64,000 nucleotides of DNA, taken from assembly GCA_030562195.1 (NCBI GenBank), contig JAUJPP010000012.1, positions 8,246,001 through 8,310,000 on the forward strand, written 5' to 3'. A program made the position numbers and the translations under genes. The notes beneath the pieces are model-generated. The model saw only the letters and a program-made list of their open reading frames with translations. It searched no databases and was not told the DNA's origin. The stretch comes from Nipponacmea schrenckii (lineage: Eukaryota; Mollusca; Gastropoda; Lottiidae). Positions 22,790 to 34,449 of the stretch are shown here, piece after piece (position 1 is the stretch's first letter; each line of letters begins with the position of its first letter).

Positions 22790-24500
22790 ATTTTACAAAC
22801 AGTTGCTGAATATCAGTGCACCAAGTTGTGTTGTTGGACAGTTCGTAGTCCCCAAACCAACCAAACTGTATCGCAAAGCTCTATTATGAACTTTGTCTAG
22901 AGGTACATATTGTCTATATATCCTCAAATAGCACACACATAATCCAGGATAGGTAAAACACGACTCACAGAGGTTTTAAAACCGAATTGTTTCATATGAT
23001 GAAGTTTAGATATGACTGCTCCAAGAGCCCATCCTCCTGCTGTTTCAAGCGTTTCCGCAGTATTCGTGAATTTTCCAGTTTCTTGGAAAACCACACTAAA
23101 TACTGCAATACGGTTTTTAGCGGATAATCATCAATTTGAGATTGGAATTCATTTCGATTTTCGCAATTTGGTGCACCTGAATTTGATTGACGTCATCTAC
23201 TTCTGCGTCATGGATCAAGATGGTATTTTCCAAATTCACTTCAAATTTTGACATTATCATGCATTCTGGACTCATTTCCTTCAATAATTCTGCTTTTAAT
23301 GTTGCCGCTTCGTCAACTTTCAGACGGTAGGCAGTGGGCTATAGAGTGACCTACTTATTGTTGATTATTTTTACCATCAGTTGATTGCTGTAATGTTATG
23401 TATTTATGCGCAAATTAAGTGTCTTAAATTGTGTTACATTAATAAATTATTTACCAAATACTAAAGTTGATTTAATTATAAGGAAGGACCTGAATATTTT
23501 TTTAGTTTATGGATGTAGGGCCTATAGCATGCAAATATCATTTAAGGAATGACCTTAACTTTTTTGCAGTTCATGGATGTAAAAACAGAAAAACATATGT
23601 ACACATAGTCCTATGTTTATACATCCATAAGCTGAAAAAATGTTCAGGTCATTCCTTAAATGTTTTCAGTGATTGTATATTTTGTCATCTATGTTCTGCA
23701 GTTGTAGTTTAGTTCAGATAACAACATGTCTCGGTTCACAAAATCGAAGGCTTTTTTTTAATCGATAAAGAATACGGAGCTTCGATTTCGTATTATACAA
23801 CTCAGTGTGAATATGTGATCCTCGCATGAACTTGCTTTACGTAAACCATTTTGTTCATCAGCGAGTAAGTCATTTGATTCTATATATGCACTGATTCTAC
23901 TATTTACAACTGCTATAAAGTTTCAATGTACACGTTAAAAGACTACTGGATCTGTAGGGTAACTCTTTTATCCTTGTGGATTTGGTGTAGCAATGCCTCT
24001 CGCCATATTTCCGGAATCAGACCACATTAGAAGTGGTTTTGAAACAGGCTATAAGTATTACCTTTAGGAATGTCGATCGTTTTAATATTTCATAAGGTAT
24101 ATTGTCAATACCCACTGATTTTAAATTTTTATCTTTCATCACTATTAAAGTTATTTCATCAAGAAAGATGTCACGATTAATATCATACACTTTCATACAC
24201 GTTCTCTAGCATGTCCGATTCAATTGACCTTTTGTTTTTAACTAAATTTGCGAATTGATTAGCATCGAATAGTTCGCTTTCTTCGGGGTTGTATATTTGT
24301 TCGAAAGCACATTAATCATACACAGCTTTTTAATTGCGTTCGATAGTGCTATCATCGCTCTTAATCTCTATTGGTATCTGTTGTGTTTTTGTGGTCCCAT
24401 ATCATTTGGTTATTCTGAGAGTTAATCCCACCATCTTGTAAGAATTCAATCAACCTGTGTGCATGTGTAGATTCAAAGTTTAATCTATTCACGCTAACGC
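22790..24500 (-). mobile_element. LINE remnant, RT part (minus strand)
   Basis: The minus strand at about 23.93-23.70 kb reads NSRISAYIESNDLLADEQNG then LRKASSCEDHIFTLSCIIRN, FFID and KKAFDFVNRDMLL, which is the RT finger and palm A region. Upstream near 23.97 kb a YRSSSLL-like stretch matches the YRxISLL block. Downstream at 22.96-22.81 kb come LDYVCAI, GYIDNMYL, VHNRALRYSLVGLG and TTQLGALIF, a typical C-terminal LINE string. There are many stops and shifts. Its endonuclease part is probably the 26.9-27.1 kb fragment, separated from this by an opposite-strand LINE. Confidence 0.75.
23539..23659. repeat. Long hairpin (about 43-bp arms)
   Basis: CATTTAAGGAATGACCTTAA...GTTCATGGATGTA at 23539-23581 is nearly the reverse complement of 23616-23659, with a ~34-bp loop. 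A third, direct copy of part of the arm starts at about 23483. It may be a MITE within the LINE remnant. Confidence 0.7.
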
Positions 24501-24689
24501 AATGGGGGGGGGGGTGGTAGTGTCTCATCAGTGAGATTCCATTTAGGTCATCCGAAAGTATATGAGCGTAAAACCCTTGGGCATCTTGTCGGATGATTTA
24601 GAGATAACCGAAGCTGCTAGAATGCCATCGTGTGATTTATCAGGTATAGTCACATTATCCTTTCTTTATAATCCAACATATCACAGAAC

Positions 24690-26760
24690 CTACTAGAATG
24701 AGATCAAACTAACAATCCATCAACACTAGACCTCATTCTCTCTAGCGACCCTGACCTGATAAGAGACCTTGGTATATTGCCCCCTGTTGGTAAGAGTGAC
24801 CACGCCACAATACTCATAAATCTGTCCATCTTATCCGAACACAAGCAACAAACCAAACTTAAACCAAGATTCTACAGAGGAGACTACGACCAAATGCATC
24901 GGTGCCTTTTACAACACGAACCAACCAACATACTAACCAAGGAAACTTCCGACCATTTCCCCATTCCACACCAAACTAGCCAGAAAAGGGTTAAAAAAAC
25001 TCGTACAACAGTTAGGTAATAACAAGCACAAGACAACACGATATTAGGAAAATGCAACTACAGTCAAAAGGAAAGCGCTCCAAAAATTTGAAAGTAAAAT
25101 TGCCAGCCACCTAAAAACCAACCTCAAGAAATTCTGGAGGTATGTTTAATCCAAATCCAAATGCAGATACCCACTGAAAAGTCTAACCAATAAAGATGAT
25201 AAATTTTTCTAGATGACATAGACAAGGCAACTGAACTCAATACCGTCTTCAGCAGTGTCTTTACAATTGAGAATTCAACATCCTTACCAACTACCAACAT
25301 ATTGGAATCCACACCCTATCTGCAAACACTCCATATAGAAGAAGATATCATAGAAACGAAACTAAAAAACTCAAAGAAGTTCATTGCCAGATCAAGACAC
25401 CATTACAGATACTATTCCAAAGATGGAAGGATACCCACCCAATAACTGGAAAAATGCACATGTAGTTCCAATATTCAAAAAGCGAAAGAAAAACAACGAC
25501 AATAACTACCGTCCCATTAGCCTCACTAGTATCAGGGGAAGACAATAATCAGAGATGATATAATGGAACATCTGGAATCAAATTACCTGTTGTGCAATAA
25601 ACAATATTGGTTCAGAGCTCATAGATCTACAGCAACTCAACTATTTGAATATTTGGATTAAGTAAGAAATGATTGACAATGCACATCCCATTGACGTCAT
25701 CTTCCTCGACTACAAGAAAGCCTTTGACAAAGTCCCACATGCCAGTTTACTTATTAAATCAAGATCTCTAGGCATAAACGGTGAAATTCTAAGATGGATT
25801 GAAAGCTTCCTCCAAGACCGTACACAGAGGGTTATCCTTAACGGTGAACTGTCCTCATGGTCTAACGTCTCTAGCGGAGGCCCTCAGGGAAGTGTACTGA
25901 GTCCATCTTTATAAACGACATACCTGATGTGGTTGAATCCATCCTGAAGCTTTTTTGCCGATGACACAAAGATAGTTGGCCCTTGTCTTACAGAGCATGA
26001 TGTGAAAAGATTTCAAAATGATATCGACTCCCTATGGTGTGACACATGGCAAATGAAGCTAAAGACAAATGTTGTTCCTTACACTTCGGTTCGACAAACA
26101 GCAAACACCAGTACACACTTACAGAAAACGGTACAACCAACCCAATTAAACAAGTCCAGAAAGAAAAAAATTGCGGCATAATCATCCAAGAAGATTTTCT
26201 ACCCACACAAACAACAATATTAAAAACCAACTGATTGGAATGACTAAGAGAACCTTCAAAAATATTAACAGAGCTATGTTTCATTCGCTGTATAAATCCC
26301 TGATAAAACCAACCCTGGAGTATGCAACCACAATTTGGAACCCTTACCTCAAACGTGATATCTAAAATATAGAAAACGTGCAACGACGAGCAAAAAAATT
26401 AATTAGATCTGTAAAACACCTTAGCTACCCTGATAGACTTAAAAATCTCTTGAGTACCGAAGAAAAGGATATGTCATACAAGTCTAAATGGAATTGACCA
26501 TCTGGCAAATACTGATGTCTTATCAAAAATCAGATATAACAGTTCTTGAGGTTACAGTGAAAGATTAGAAACGAGACGCTGTAGACTGGATATTAGAAAA
26601 TACGTCTTTTCATCCAGAATTACCAGCTTATGGAATTCTCTCCCAGAATAAAATGTCGTTTAGTCTGAAAATATAAACTTTTTCAAATTTAACATCAACG
26701 AAGCCTGGAAAGCAGTTCACACATGAACTTTGTTACAAACTTAAAAACATCAACCCAGTC
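24690..26760 (+). mobile_element. Non-LTR retrotransposon remnant (APE endonuclease end and RT)
   Basis: In order: LDLILSSDPDLIRDLG then LPPVGKSDHATILI (the C-terminal SDH motif of an APE-type endonuclease, about 24.73-24.83 kb). The RT follows: DVIFLDYKKAFDKVPHASLL, RTQRVILNGELSSWSNV, SGGPQGSVLSP, FINDIPDVV, LFADDTKIVG (catalytic ADD retained, about 25.96 kb), then SLIKPTLEYATTIWNPYLK. This order and wording are CR1/Jockey-like. Stops and frameshifts occur between blocks, so it is inactive. No poly-A tail or target duplication was seen. Confidence 0.88.
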
Positions 26761-26854
26761 CGCATGTGTATACACTCACTGTTTCTAAATCAACCAGGAG
26801 ATCAGGAAGCTGTATACAGCTTTATATCAGATTTTAAAGATTTCTACTCCAACG

Positions 26855-27080
26855 GATCCTCTCCGTGCTTTTTGTGTTGCAGAGCGATTGCTACTGTACC
26901 ATGTGTAACCGTCGATATTCAGTGATGAGTTACCTACCAGGTTAGTTTCACTAATGCTGATTACATCTACGTTGCAACTCTTAATTAATTCAGATCGCAG
27001 ACTATTATTTGTTTCGGTACAACCGCAGACGTTTATGTGACCTAATGTTATAGATGTATCCTGATGCTATGCATATAATG
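26855..27080 (-). mobile_element. LINE endonuclease N-terminal fragment
   Basis: The minus strand reads, without a stop, ITLGHINVCGCTETNNSLRS then ELIKSCNVDVISISETNLVG and LNIDGYTWYSSNRSATQKAR. This is the start of an APE-type endonuclease (N...ISET...GY..Y..NR). It has the same strand as the 22.8-24.5 kb RT part and probably belongs to it. Confidence 0.75.
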
Positions 27081-27280
27081 TCAATATCGGACCGCCGTTC
27101 GCGTTGTTGAATCCGTCCATTTCAGTTCATTATATGTAAACTCCCTATTTTGTAAGCTTTGCACTATTGCCCTCGCATTACTGTCAATCAGTCTTCGCGT
27201 CCTTTAGATAAACTTCATTGAATTCTGTATTCTGGAATTCATTTCATTCTGTAAAACCCTAATTTTCTGGTCTATTGTCA

Positions 27281-27535
27281 GTGTTGCAGGTCGGAGGGAC
27301 TGACATGGAAAAAGCGTCTAGTCATTCGGATGGGACAATAAAGCCCGTGTGCAACAAGGCCACGTGTGCAACAAGCTGTGCACGTTAAAGATCACTCGAA
27401 AGTTGGAAATCGCAAAAAGAGTATGCTAATGCCGCTGTCCTCGCAAACTTTCCCCCATTGCACATTTCATGGCGTTGCCCGTGTTCATTAGCCCTTAAGG
27501 TGCAGAAGAGTAGGACGTAAGACTCCATTGAGAAG
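27281..27535 (+). mobile_element. SINE copy without tRNA head
   Basis: It matches the body of the 6.46 kb SINE over most of its length (TGACATGGAAAAAGCGTCTA, CGCAAAAAGAGTATGCTAAT, GTGCAGAAGAGTAGGACGTA). A small local duplication (GTGTGCAACAAG twice) is present. It is 5' truncated and ends in an AGAAGAAGAAG tail. Confidence 0.85.
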
Positions 27536-27549
27536 AAGAAGAAGATGTT

Positions 27550-27925
27550 ATAGGCAAAAAAAAAAAAGGTCGTCTGAAACATTTTTAGAGCAACTCTCTT
27601 TCAATATCCGTGTGATGTTTCAGATTAAAGTCTCGACTGCATTTGAACATAAATGTACAGTAGAAGTTAGGTTTCGGTAGATATTATCGATGGCATTATA
27701 ATGTTGTAATATTTGTTACATGTTGTGGATGCAATACTGTCGATTAACTCCAATACTGCAATTAAGACTGTAAAATATGAATACAAAGAGCTGAAATTGG
27801 CCTATTAGCTAGTGAATAAGATAATTAGACAACTGTATCCCTTTACTGACGAACAACAAACAGAAAGGTGCTTGATGAAGCCAAACAGAATTCTTTCACC
27901 GTTGTTATAACTACAGATTGAATTA
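27550..27925. other. Non-coding interval
   Basis: I see no gene. It would contain the promoter of the small ORF at 27929 if that is real. Confidence 0.35.
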
Positions 27926-27928
27926 TTG

Positions 27929-28360
27929 ATGCCATTATATTTGGCATTCTTCTTGTTATTTTCATTAGAATTGGTTGAAATAAGCTGTGTGATTTTTATC
28001 AATGACATGGAGAGTGATATTAAGAAATTTCTTTTCCAGGTGACACCGATTGCCATTTTAGTGACAAATATTCTGAGTTCTGATGTATTCTCGGAAATGG
28101 TTGTTCCTCTGAAATTGTCTGTAACTTGGGATGTTGAGAGTACTGTATTAGGTTATGCTTCTTTTGAAGTGATAGGACTGGTAGGTTGTGCCAAAATATG
28201 TTTCCAAAAACCAGAATGTCAGAGCTTCACACATTTCAAATCAACATTAAGATGTGAAATATTTGACCATAGTCTGCAGTCCAATAATCTTAGAACTTTA
28301 AAGAAGTCTATTTATAGTGAAAAAGTAAATTGGAATCAGGTAACATCTATTTTGTATTAA
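27929..28360 (+). CDS. Possible small secreted PAN/apple-like protein
   Basis: An open frame from ATG 27929 to TAA 28360, 143 residues. The N-terminus (MMPLYLAFFLLFSLELVEIS) looks like a signal peptide. Residues about 90-125 (FEVIGLVGCAKICFQKPECQ, then SFTHFKSTLRCEIF) have the Cys spacing and the C-x3-C-x4-PxC-xSF core of PAN/apple domains, which are common extracellular modules in molluscs. Alternatively the coding part is an exon 28040-28339 between a TTTTCCAG acceptor and a GTAACA donor, both in phase 0, with the rest of the gene lost. The surroundings are retroelement debris. The PAN assignment is by pattern only. Confidence 0.5.
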   Translation: MPLYLAFFLLFSLELVEISCVIFINDMESDIKKFLFQVTPIAILVTNILSSDVFSEMVVPLKLSVTWDVESTVLGYASFEVIGLVGCAKICFQKPECQSFTHFKSTLRCEIFDHSLQSNNLRTLKKSIYSEKVNWNQVTSILY

Positions 28361-28774
28361 ACGAGATATTAGATCGCAAGAGTAACAGTAAGTATTAATA
28401 CGCGTCCAATTGCCTTGAAGTGTGATAGATTTATAAGTAAGCTTCGATTTGATAATGGTAGTATGCATTTTTTCCTAAAAAAAAATCCTTAATATAATCA
28501 CCGCATACCTATCGTTCGGTGGCTATATTGACCCGGGTAAAATTTTAAGACGAATGTCCACGTCTGGTTCATTTTCCCAGTGGTCACTAAGGATAATTTC
28601 TTCATTCTAATTCAGAAACTTACCACGGTGGAGGTATTTTGATATATGATAATATATATTATATGCATTTTTACAAGACATTTGCCCCCATATATATTTC
28701 CCATGTGCTTAATTTCGTTGAAAATTTATGTCATGTCAATTTGAAAAGAAAAAACTTGTTTTATTTCATTTTCA

Positions 28775-28856
28775 TTATCACCCCATCATATCACCCCCAT
28801 CATCATCAGTTCCACCATTGTCATCCCCATATATTCATCTCTATTATTATCAATTC
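28775..28856. repeat. ATC/CCC-rich simple repeat, probable LINE tail
   Basis: CATCATATCACCCCCATCAT-type low-complexity DNA directly abuts the 3' end of the minus-strand LINE at 28857. The same kind of simple repeat abuts a similar 3' end at 34057. Confidence 0.6.
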
Positions 28857-29880
28857 AATTCTTTATTGAAATAATAAGCTCATCTGACAGTTACAGAATA
28901 CATAAACATACATACACATATATACAGATATTTACACAATTACAATTATCTACAACTTGAGAGAGAGGCAGATTGAATTGATAATTTAATTGTTTAAGTG
29001 GGAAGTTTCGTTTCTTCGTTGATTGCATCAACACAAAAACAAACCAAATTGAGATAACTCTTTTAAATTAACATTATTTACCGACAACTGTATTAATATT
29101 ATTTTAAAACTAGGTTTTATATAATAATATTTCTTAATATGAAAAATTCTGAGGTCTTTAAATAACCTTATTCATTCTCTATTTCTGGGTTTGATGGGTT
29201 TATATAAATAAAATCAAAGATTAAAATTGGAAATAAGATGCTGGTACAGTAATCCTTTTGGGGATTGTTTAAAAACGTCAAGAACACGTTGTTTAGTAAA
29301 TTCAAAATGTATTTTTATCGCAAGTAATTTCCTCCCACAAACCAATTTTATAAAGCTCCTTTTTAACGTTTTGGATCCAGAAGTCATTAGAATCAATCAA
29401 TTCATGAGGACAAGATTTTGGTAAAACATGATTAGTTGCTTGTAATTTAAAGAAATACTTAAAAGTTAAAACTTATATACATTTGGTATCTCCTTAATTC
29501 ATAGTAAAACGTATCATTATTCGTAATTAGTCTGTACAAAGTCTTTTGCAAAATTAAAATGGATCATTTCAACATTAGGCGCTTTGTGAAATCCCCAAAT
29601 TCCAGCCCCGTAATTTAAAATACTGGAAATGTAGGTATCGAAAACAGAAAGCTTGGTTTCAATATGGAAGTAATTACATACTTTAAGAACAGAAGATAAG
29701 GCTTATCTACCTCTCTCCGAATTGTTTGAGTTTATGAAATTTACCATTAAAATTAAATAACATGCCAAGATATACGAATTCATTAAGATTTCTAGTGTAT
29801 GGTCTTTATATGTTCATAATTCGCTATACCTTTTTTTAAAATAATAATTTTAGTTTTTGGTATATTAACAACTTATTTCC
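28857..29880 (-). mobile_element. LINE C-terminal remnant (minus strand)
   Basis: Minus-strand reading from 29875 gives NIPKTKIIILKKG, LNEFVYLGMLFNFNGKF, SSILNYGAGIWGFHKAPN, VEMIHFNFAK and later RKLLAIKIHFEFTKQRVLDV. These are the post-RT segments of a LINE. The 3' end is at TCTTTATTG (about 28860). It has several stops. Confidence 0.75.
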
Positions 29881-30560
29881 AAGTGGAAGTATAGTCTTTC
29901 GTAATGGAGCTAAAATTCATAAAAAAAACTGGAATTATCAGAGAAATGTAATTGAAGTTATAAATAATTTTAATTATCTAGGATTAGTGTTCAATTTTAA
30001 TGGTAAATTTAATCTACACCAGAAGAAGGTCGCCGCACAAGGTGAAAAAGCATGCTTTGGTATTCTAAGTAACAGATAATGTTGGTTCTGTGCTCAACTA
30101 TGCATAAGTATGGGTTATACAAAATCTAATGATATAGGAAAAGTTCATACTAGTTTTTGGTGCCCGCAATTCCTCCACAAATTTAGAAGTTAGATTTGAA
30201 CTAGGTAGACTACCATTTGAGGTTCATAAACAAGTACATGTAATAAAATTATTAAAAGTAAAAATCATTGTTAAAGTCATGTTATGATGGTATGTTTATA
30301 TTTCTGGTAAATGGTGCTAGTTATAACCAATGGTTATATTTTGTTGTAATGTATTTTGGTATGTTTGGAATGACTAAGGTGCTGTGTTATATATGAGTTC
30401 GCTAAGAATCTGAAAGATAACTATATACCTCACTAAAACTGACAATTAATTATTATCTTGAAAATAAGTTTGAACTCCAATTCTACCCGTCAAAATCTTT
30501 AGAATATCAAAACCTCATTTGTAAGTACCGTATATCGGCTCATGATCTAAAGATAGAGAG
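29875..30560 (+). mobile_element. LINE C-terminal remnant (plus strand, head-to-head)
   Basis: The plus strand reads FPSGSIVFRNGAKIHKKNWN, INNFNYLGLVFNFNGKFN, HQKKVAAQGEKACFGILS, then in broken frames DNVGSVLNYAS and NLEVRFELGRLPFEVHKQVH. It covers the same protein region as the neighbouring minus-strand fragment but is a different copy, and the two abut head to head near 29.87 kb. Confidence 0.75.
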
Positions 30561-30647
30561 AGGCAGATATGAAAATGTTATATTATAAAGCAGAGTATGT
30601 ACACAATGTCATTTCGGAGAAATTCAAGATGAACTGCAATATGTCCT

Positions 30648-31420
30648 TTTTATACGCCCACATGAATATGTGGACGTATATTGTCGTGGCCCCTGTTCGT
30701 CGGTCCGTCCGCCAACATTTGTTGAAGACACAATAGAAGCTACAATTTTCAATTAGTTTGTATAAAAGTGTGAGCATTAGAATTGATAAGACGGCGATCA
30801 AGTTTGATTTAGATGATTTTTCGATGCATGAGCATTGGAATCGATAAGGCGGTGGTCAGGTTTCAAATTTGGCGATTTTTCGATGAATAGTTTATGAGTA
30901 ATTGCCCTTGACTAAGTAAAATTGTGTAAAAATTCATTGGTTGTAGACACAGAAGCTTCAATTTTCTATGGATTTTAATGAAACTTGGAGTGAGCAGTGG
31001 AATTAATAAGACGGTAGTCAAGTTCGATTTTAACGATTTTTCGATAAAAGGTTTTTGAGTTATTGCCCCTGCCTCTATACTTGTTGTAGACACAATAGAA
31101 GCTACAATTTTCAATAGATGAAACTTTGTGTGAGCTTTGGATTTTTTTTAACAAATCATTTTTATTCTTGCCCTTGACTTAGTAAAATTGCGTCAGAAAT
31201 TTTTTGGGGTGAAAAAGAAGCTACAATATTTAAATATATTTGATGAAACTCTGTATGAGTATTGAAATAGATAAGATGGTGGTCAAGTTTGAATTTGACG
31301 ATTTTCCAGGAATAGTTTCTGAGTCTTTGCCCTGAGTTATTGCTCAATTTATTATTCAAATTCAATGCTGCCAATACGCTTTTGTTACCTTGCCTAGCAT
31401 GCTATCTTAATCAATATCTC
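30648..31420 (+). repeat. TACGCCCAC-family repeat
   Basis: It starts TATACGCCCACATGAATATG and GTCGGTCCGTCCGCC, then iterates a unit of roughly 140-190 bp (ACACAATAGAAGCTACAATT, AAGACGGTGGTCAAGTT-type, TTTTTCGATGAA, GAGTTATTGCCCTTGACT). It ends near CAATGCTGCCAATACGC. It is non-coding. Related copies occur at 54.7, 57.0 and 60.0 kb. Confidence 0.75.
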
Positions 31421-31629
31421 GAGAAAAATATATAAACTGTTATTATTTGACGCTATCCAACCATGTACAAACTAATTAAACTTTTAACATCGAATGATAT
31501 TATAACTAGACTAGGAAAATTCCTTTCGAAAAGTGAGATTCTGATATGAATTGTTGTGCCCCCATCTTTCGCCAATTCTTATTATGTATTTTGTTATTTG
31601 TAAAATACTTATCTGCCGAAAGTCGCATT

Positions 31630-31905
31630 GATCTATATATACTATTCTAGTGAATCAAATAGACTTTGGAGACCTTCTGATGTTTCATCAGCGTACATTA
31701 AAAAAATATAATCAAATACAACAATGAAAATGACGAGCAGTTATCAGAAAGGAAATGTGATTCTACACCATTTATATAATATGAGAAAAGTATGGTAGAT
31801 AGTATCTCGCCCTGGAATAATCTAGTGTTAGATGGTGATGAGAACATAGTCTCATAAAAGCACTGGCCTAGGTCACAAAGTAAAGATTTATGATAAAGCA
31901 AGGTG
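31630..31905 (-). mobile_element. LINE RT palm fragment (minus strand)
   Basis: The minus strand reads LFQGEILSTILFSYYINGVE then SHFLSDNCSSFSLLYLIIFF and LMYADETSEGLQSLFDSL. This is the QG...LS..LFSLYIN block followed by the YADD box, here changed to YADE. It is short and defective. Confidence 0.65.
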
Positions 31906-31909
31906 CAAG

Positions 31910-33480
31910 TTAAAGGTTAGGATAATTAGATGCGTTAATTATGGATGTCTCTGAAATATTATCTGAAGTAATATCATTTCTTTATCTGATACAGCTGAAA
32001 ATATAAGAATTAATTTTCTTCTGATATATCGATAATCAGCTAAAGAGAAAAGCCAAATATTTTTATGTACCTATAATAATTAAAGAAATATTAATGTAAA
32101 GAGTCAAATGTAGTGAATTCAGAATAAAGGAAGTCTAGTATTTTAATTAAATAACTCTGATAAGTCACCATCTAACTTTACCCGACATTTCACTTTATCA
32201 TATAACGAACGGTTTTTCATTTTGCCGTCTATTTCTTAGTGGATCCGTTTGTATCTGGGTGAATACCTTGCGCAAGCACTTTAACAGGGTAATACCTCTA
32301 TAATTTTCTGTGACAGCCCTTTTTCAAATACTGAGATTATATCTCTTTCACACCATGTAGAAGGGAAGCAACAAGAATTTTGAATATTGTTAAATAGTAA
32401 AGTGAAGGAAGGTAAAACTTCGGTACTATAATTTATTTGAGAGGCATTCTATTGGTTTAAATTGTAGACATGGCTATCCAATAACAATTTGTCATCGGCT
32501 TCCACGTACTTGATAACCGTTGGTAAATATATTAATAGCCAACGTAAATAAAAGAAAATTATGCCGTTTCACTCGGCAGTCTTCAGTGTGTTTTTTGACA
32601 AAGTGAACAACGAATGCGTAAACAAAGACACAGGTGCACATCTTTGCATTTCCAGTCTCGCCGTCTCACAGTTATGGTCACTCCCTTATATTGGCTCTAG
32701 AATGTTCTTCACATTTCTGGAAGGCTTGTTTACTGCGTTTGCATGATTGTTGATTTCAACATTTTGGACAAAGTCAACAACGAATGCCAAAACAAAGACT
32801 CAGGTGCACATCCTTGCTTATACAGGATTGTGCATGCACAGCATCTCCTTCCTGTCTGCCTCCGTCTTCGAGCTATGGCGACCATACACCACACACACAG
32901 ACACTTCCTCTTATATAGATTATTATAGATTATAGATACAATAGGGTTGAGTGAAGTCAGACAGCAGTTAAGAGTAACTGTTAAGACTAATCTCAACTGA
33001 GGTTTGATTTAGATCACTAATATTACAACTGTTCAGTAACACACCTTGGTTCTCTATTACGAGATGTTTGATATCACCAAGTTTGTCATTGTCCCAGTTG
33101 GTGAACGTAATTTGTATCTGACAATCGTTCTCGCAATTATCAATTTGAAAATGAGATACTTAAGTTCAATAAAATAAAATTGGCAAATCTGTATATTACA
33201 TGTATCTGGGTATATTATATCATCAGTGACAAAATCAATGTACGACTATTAAAATCACCAGTGACTATTACTGAAGGACCGAATTTTCGTATTTAGTCAG
33301 TGAGGTTTCTAGACTTTCAAATAAATTTACGTCTTTCTTTTCGTAGAAAACACTGTTACAGTGGGGAAATATAGCAGGCGGATAGGATAACAATATTTGG
33401 GCTTACATTTTTTTAGGAAATCTCAATAGCTATAAAACAATTAACTATAATTTCTATTTTTACAAATATAATTTAATAAT
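31910..33480. repeat. Non-coding interval with a 171-bp-spaced direct repeat
   Basis: GACAAAGTGAACAACGAATG...GGTGCACATCTTTGC at 32595-32647 recurs as GACAAAGTCAACAACGAATG...GGTGCACATCCTTGC at about 32767-32818, so an old tandem duplication of ~171 bp is present. I see no gene. Confidence 0.6.
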
Positions 33481-33489
33481 AATTTTGTT

Positions 33490-34056
33490 CACCCCATTAT
33501 CATTATTGTCCCATTCATTACCACATCCCCATCATTATTATTTCTATCATTATCATAAACAATATCTCTATATTAATCCCCATTATCTTTCCACCATTAT
33601 AATCCCAAATCATCATAATCCCCAATCATTTACATTCCCATAATTATTATTCGCCTCATTATTATCATCTCTTACATTATCAACTATCCCCATCATTATA
33701 GTCACAATTATTATCATCCCCATCACAATCATCCTCATTTATTATCTTCGCTTTCAATATCATCCCCATCATTTTTATCCCTATCAATATCATCCCTACC
33801 ACTATAATCGTCATTACCATCGCTGTCATTATGATCATCGCTATCATTATCAACCCTATTATTATCATTCGTATCATTTTCATCGCTATTATTATGATCA
33901 TTACTATCATTATGATCGTTACTATCATTTTCATCGCTTTCATTATCACTTCATCGTTATCATCGCCATCATTATCATCTCTTAATTACCAAGTACCATT
34001 TACATCATTATCAGCCCCATCATCACAATCCTCATCATTATCATCCCCATCATTAT
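33490..34056. repeat. CATTATCATCCC-type low-complexity tract
   Basis: Over 550 bp of variable CATTATTATCAT/CCCCATCATTAT units. Open frames on both strands (poly-Ile/Met) are compositional. The tract adjoins a LINE-like 3' end at 34057. Confidence 0.85.
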
Positions 34057-34330
34057 TCAGTTCAGTTCTTTATTAACCGTGAGTAAAAAAAACTCATCGG
34101 TAAACACATATACAAAATACAAATAAATACAATCTTGAAAAAAAAAACCCCCAAAAACATACATTCAAAATACTGTATACATATATAACATTGAGCGTAA
34201 TACAAAAAATAAAATGATTTAAATGATATGAACAGAGAGTGGTAATCAATTACTTAATTAAGCTAGATAATCAGACCGTCTTTGAAATTTTCATAATTAA
34301 AATGGAAAAATTAAATAACAGGGTTATTGG
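34057..34330 (-). mobile_element. Possible LINE 3' end
   Basis: It begins TTCAGTTCTTTATTAACCGT next to the simple-repeat tract, mirroring TCAATTCTTTATTGAAATAA at 28853. The text further in (ACTCATCGGTAAACACATA) loosely matches. It has no coding content. Confidence 0.35.
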
Positions 34331-34449
34331 GTTAGTTCATTCCTGAGGCAAGTGAAGGCAATTTAATTTGGTTAGCAACTGACGCAAATGAAGATATTCT
34401 AATCATTGAATTTAGTCGAACAAAGACGAAGAAAACACGGGGAACGGTA

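Noticed and set aside
33680..34076. Ile/Met-rich ORFs on both strands
   Set aside because: They are produced by the CATTATCATCCC low-complexity tract.
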